DNA from: Bacillota bacterium
GTDB taxonomy: Bacteria > Bacillota > Clostridia > Acetivibrionales > JANLFN01
DNA length: 46,692 nt
Assembly (NCBI GenBank): GCA_030705825.1
Contig: JAUZPR010000011.1
Span: forward strand, 1-46,692
Direction: 5' to 3'
Part shown: one piece after another, positions 44,190 through 46,692 of the stretch
Position numbering within the stretch: position 1 is the first letter of the stretch
Layout: every line of letters begins with the position of its first letter
Made by a program: the position numbers and the translations under genes
Notes under the pieces: generated by a model
What the model saw: the letters and a program-made list of their open reading frames with translations, nothing else
Told to the model about the DNA's origin: nothing
Databases searched by the model: none

Positions 44190-45156
44190 TCCTGTTATAG
44201 AAAAGGAATTAAAAATAAAAATGAGGGGCTGGAAAGCACCTACCCTGATAACTGTATATCTGGGTTTTTTAGGGCTGATTGTGTTCCTGAATTTCCTGGG
44301 CAGCAAGGTCATAAGTCCAAATAATGTTACCCAGTTCAATCCTCCGATAGCACTTAATTCATACTACTCTCTTGCAACCTTTCAGCTTCTTATGCTTGCA
44401 TTCATTACCCCTGCCATGACAGGCGGTGCCATAAGCGGGGAAAGGGAACGTCAAACTTTGGATCTGCTTCTTTGTACAAACCTATCGCCCTTTTCGGTGG
44501 TGATAGGAAAGATATTTGTATCAATTGCCCATGTCATCCTGCTTATAGCAGCTTCGCTTCCAATACTCGGGACAGTATTCCTTTACGGAGGTATCGGAAT
44601 TACCGACCTTCTGGTATTGTTCGCATTTTATCTTGCGACAGCTATAATGCTTGGCAGTATGGGTATATTTTACTCATCCATTTTCAAAAGAAGTTCTGTG
44701 TCTATGATAATGTCATATATAACCGTATTGTTCCTGTTATTCGGTACAATTATCATATATGGAATCTGGTCATCGATATTTTCCAACAATACGGGAATCC
44801 CTCCCGGGATCGGGCATACAATGGCTTTCATGTTCCCCAATCCAATTTACGGTTTCGGTTCCATCCTCTATGGTTCAAGTTACGGAGCTGGGATACCGGG
44901 AGGCTTATCGGGCATTATAAGTACAGTAATCCCAATGTCAGGTTCCGTTTATGGCGGAAATACACCTAATACAACATTTCCTATGTTTTTGGGTATTCAG
45001 TTCAAGCCCTGGATGGCAAATATAACTTTCGACCTCATAGTTTCGTTTTTATTCATATTTGTAAGTACAATTCGGATACAACCTGCAAAAAGATTCCGTC
45101 TTAGGATAAGACGCAAAAAATCACAGCTGGAAGCACAGATTATACCGAAAAATTAA
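44179..45156 (+). CDS. ABC transporter permease
   Basis: 325 residues with six or more membrane segments (about 20-38, 65-85, 110-135, 140-170, 175-200, 285-303) and the conserved cytosolic loop AITPAMTGGAISGERERQTLDLLLCTNLSPF, where the AISGE-RERxTLDLLL block matches ABC-2 type permeases. Start is ATG at 44179 after GGAGG; the longer frame from 44125 lies inside the ATPase gene. It pairs with the ATPase just upstream. Confidence 0.93.
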   Translation: MQVNPVIEKELKIKMRGWKAPTLITVYLGFLGLIVFLNFLGSKVISPNNVTQFNPPIALNSYYSLATFQLLMLAFITPAMTGGAISGERERQTLDLLLCTNLSPFSVVIGKIFVSIAHVILLIAASLPILGTVFLYGGIGITDLLVLFAFYLATAIMLGSMGIFYSSIFKRSSVSMIMSYITVLFLLFGTIIIYGIWSSIFSNNTGIPPGIGHTMAFMFPNPIYGFGSILYGSSYGAGIPGGLSGIISTVIPMSGSVYGGNTPNTTFPMFLGIQFKPWMANITFDLIVSFLFIFVSTIRIQPAKRFRLRIRRKKSQLEAQIIPKN

Positions 45157-45280
45157 GCAACCCGAAAAACACATACTTGCAGAGAGAGCTAAATATGAGG
45201 ACTTACTTATATAACAAACCGGAAATACATACTATAACTGAAGTTAACCAAGTTTAACAGCTTTTAAGGAGACGGAAAAT

Positions 45281-46692
45281 ATGGATATCAAGGATATCTA
45301 CAAATCCATACGCCCTTTAAAAAACAAAATGCACCTTAATAATGCCATTCTATGTATAACTACGGCTTTCCTTGCCGCCGGATGCATATGTGCAGTATTG
45401 GCTTATACCGCTCTGCTCTTTCCGGTTACATACCTATGGCAGACAATTATAAAAGTATATGCTGCTTCCATTGCTCTAAGTCTGGTTACAGCTTTATTTC
45501 TAAGACCGGGGAATATTAAGGCAATGAAAAAAGCCGATTCCCTTGGCTTAAAGGAAAGGTTAATCACCGCTTATGAGCTGCGTGATGATTCCAATCCTCT
45601 TTCGATACTTCAGCGGAAGGATGCTTTGAAGGAAGCATCGGAAATGAATTACCGTAAGCTTTACAGCCTAAAGCTCCCAAAAAAATATGTAATGGCGGCT
45701 CTTGCTCTTGTTTTCCTGATTGGCGCGTCCTTCCTTATTCCATCTCCAGCAAAAGATAAGGCTTATTCGGCAGAATTGCTGAAAAAGGAAATAACCAAGC
45801 AAGCTGAAAAGCTGGACTCCGAGAGAAAGGCACTTAACAAAAGCAGCAGCCTGTCCGACAAGGTTTTAAGCCAGCTAAATAAAAAAATTGACCAAATGCT
45901 GGGCGATTTGAAGAAATCAAAAAATGAAGCTGATGCGCTTAAAACCCTTTCAAAAGCTAAACACGACCTTGAAGCCTTGAAACAGCAAGACAGCGATTTG
46001 AAAAAGCTGGCTGACGCTCTTTCAAACAACCAACTTACAAAAGAGCTGAGCCAGGCTCTAAAGAACAATAATGCCACAGACATAAAGCAGGAAATGGAGC
46101 AGCTCAGCCGCAATCTTCAAAAAATGAGTGATGCCGACAAAAAAGCTCTTTCAGATAGTCTGAAGCAAGCATCCCAGGCTCTATCCCCCAGTAATGAGCT
46201 TTCCCAAAGTCTGGCAGCTGCCAGTCAGGCTGTCAGTTCAGGAAATTCAGGCTCTGCTTCTGATAAATTGGCAAGCCTTTCAGATTCACTTGCACAAGCA
46301 GCCCAAAGCAACAGTGAGGATGTATCAGGACAGCTTGCAGACGCTGCTTTAAACCAGCTGTCAAGCATGCTGGACGATGCCAGAACTCAAATTTCCGATT
46401 CAGGCAGTAATCTGCCTGGCACATCGGTTGCACTGTCAGGTCTGGACGGACAGAACGGACAAGGTGAAAACGGAGGCCAGGGACAAGGCTCTGGGAGCGG
46501 AGACCAAGGCCAGAACGGGAGCGGCTCAGGCGACGGCAAATCCAATAAAGGAGGCGGTGGAGCAGGAAATACCAGCTCCAACGGTGATCTTGGCTACAGC
46601 GGGGATGAATCGGGTTCAGGCAGCAGACAGCCCGGAGAAAAGCAGGCAAAGGATTATGAGAACATTTACACCTCAAAAAGGCTTGGCGGTGA
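45281..46692 (+). CDS. Membrane-anchored coiled-coil protein, 3' end cut by window edge
   Basis: At least 470 residues, open to the window end. MDIKDIYKSIRPLKNKMHLNNAILCITTAFLAAGC starts it; membrane segments lie near 22-42, 53-72 and 135-151. After them is a long Lys/Glu/Ser/Ala/Leu-rich coiled coil (about 160-370), then a Gly/Gln/Ser/Asn-rich low-complexity linker (about 385-450). ATG at 45281 follows AAGGAGA. It resembles DUF4175-like proteins next to ABC exporters and MoxR-type ATPases; such an ATPase gene may follow outside the window (inference). The 124 bases before it hold only its ribosome site and no clear promoter, so it is probably the fourth gene of the cluster. Confidence 0.8.
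   Translation, partial: MDIKDIYKSIRPLKNKMHLNNAILCITTAFLAAGCICAVLAYTALLFPVTYLWQTIIKVYAASIALSLVTALFLRPGNIKAMKKADSLGLKERLITAYELRDDSNPLSILQRKDALKEASEMNYRKLYSLKLPKKYVMAALALVFLIGASFLIPSPAKDKAYSAELLKKEITKQAEKLDSERKALNKSSSLSDKVLSQLNKKIDQMLGDLKKSKNEADALKTLSKAKHDLEALKQQDSDLKKLADALSNNQLTKELSQALKNNNATDIKQEMEQLSRNLQKMSDADKKALSDSLKQASQALSPSNELSQSLAAASQAVSSGNSGSASDKLASLSDSLAQAAQSNSEDVSGQLADAALNQLSSMLDDARTQISDSGSNLPGTSVALSGLDGQNGQGENGGQGQGSGSGDQGQNGSGSGDGKSNKGGGGAGNTSSNGDLGYSGDESGSGSRQPGEKQAKDYENIYTSKRLGG

Noticed and set aside
1-46692. tRNA or rRNA genes
   Set aside because: No cloverleaf with a T-loop GGTTCGAATCC-like block and no rRNA stretches were seen in the gaps; the GGGTTCG motifs belong to heptamer arrays.

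Overview
The window looks like chromosomal DNA from an anaerobic, spore-forming, Gram-positive Clostridia member, probably near the Ruminiclostridium/Acetivibrio (Clostridium thermocellum) group. This is inferred from AT-rich intergenic DNA, strong AGGAGG-type ribosome sites, a CtsR-McsA-McsB-ClpC stress locus, a SigI/RsgI pair, an S-box in front of metK, and gene orders typical of Firmicutes (tilS-hpt-ftsH; gdpP-rplI-dnaB; rpsF-ssb-rpsR). There is no phage, IS transposase, CRISPR array, rRNA or tRNA visible.

Layout. 1-2460 (minus): RecD2-type helicase running off the left edge and a small membrane-anchored, glycosyltransferase-like protein. 2555-3772 (plus): an HD-GYP protein with a textbook SigH promoter and apparently a CTG start codon. 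4121-5592 (minus): metK under a SAM-I riboswitch. 5645-9797 (minus): tilS-hpt-ftsH. 9885-14302 (minus): MazG-like gene, gdpP (c-di-AMP phosphodiesterase), rplI and dnaB. 14381-16499 (minus): rpsF-ssb-rpsR, then pheA with its own promoter. 16571-19052 (plus): glycogen branching enzyme. 19394-23905 (minus): sigI-rsgI followed by a secreted multi-domain carbohydrate-binding protein. Both sigI and the secreted protein gene carry matching SigI-type promoters (ACCC + A-tract, 19-nt gap, CGAA). 24023-28046: a small Cys-containing protein of unknown function (plus), radA and a GH15 glucoamylase-like enzyme (minus). 28220-32690: two paralogous membrane GT2 glycosyltransferases around an LtaS-like sulfatase-fold enzyme. 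32922-37932 (minus): ctsR-mcsA-mcsB-clpC with an exact CtsR operator. 37983-40425 (minus): a small protein, a CDF metal exporter behind what looks like a NiCo (czcD) riboswitch plus terminator, and a LURP-one-like protein. 40491-46692 (plus): an ABC exporter cluster made of a large surface/membrane protein, ATPase, permease and a coiled-coil protein cut by the window end.

The least explained structure is noncoding. Degenerate seven-base tandem repeats fill several intergenic gaps; three times they occur as facing inverted halves (3802-4117, 11701-11880, 37063-37395), one of them inside the ctsR operon. A second family, short GTAGGG-led hairpins (3772, 3881, 19344, 24479, 24520), is also scattered between genes. 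A 340-base hairpin-rich stretch at 19053-19393 may be another dispersed element.

All calls come from reading the sequence and from memory of protein and RNA families; no database search was possible.
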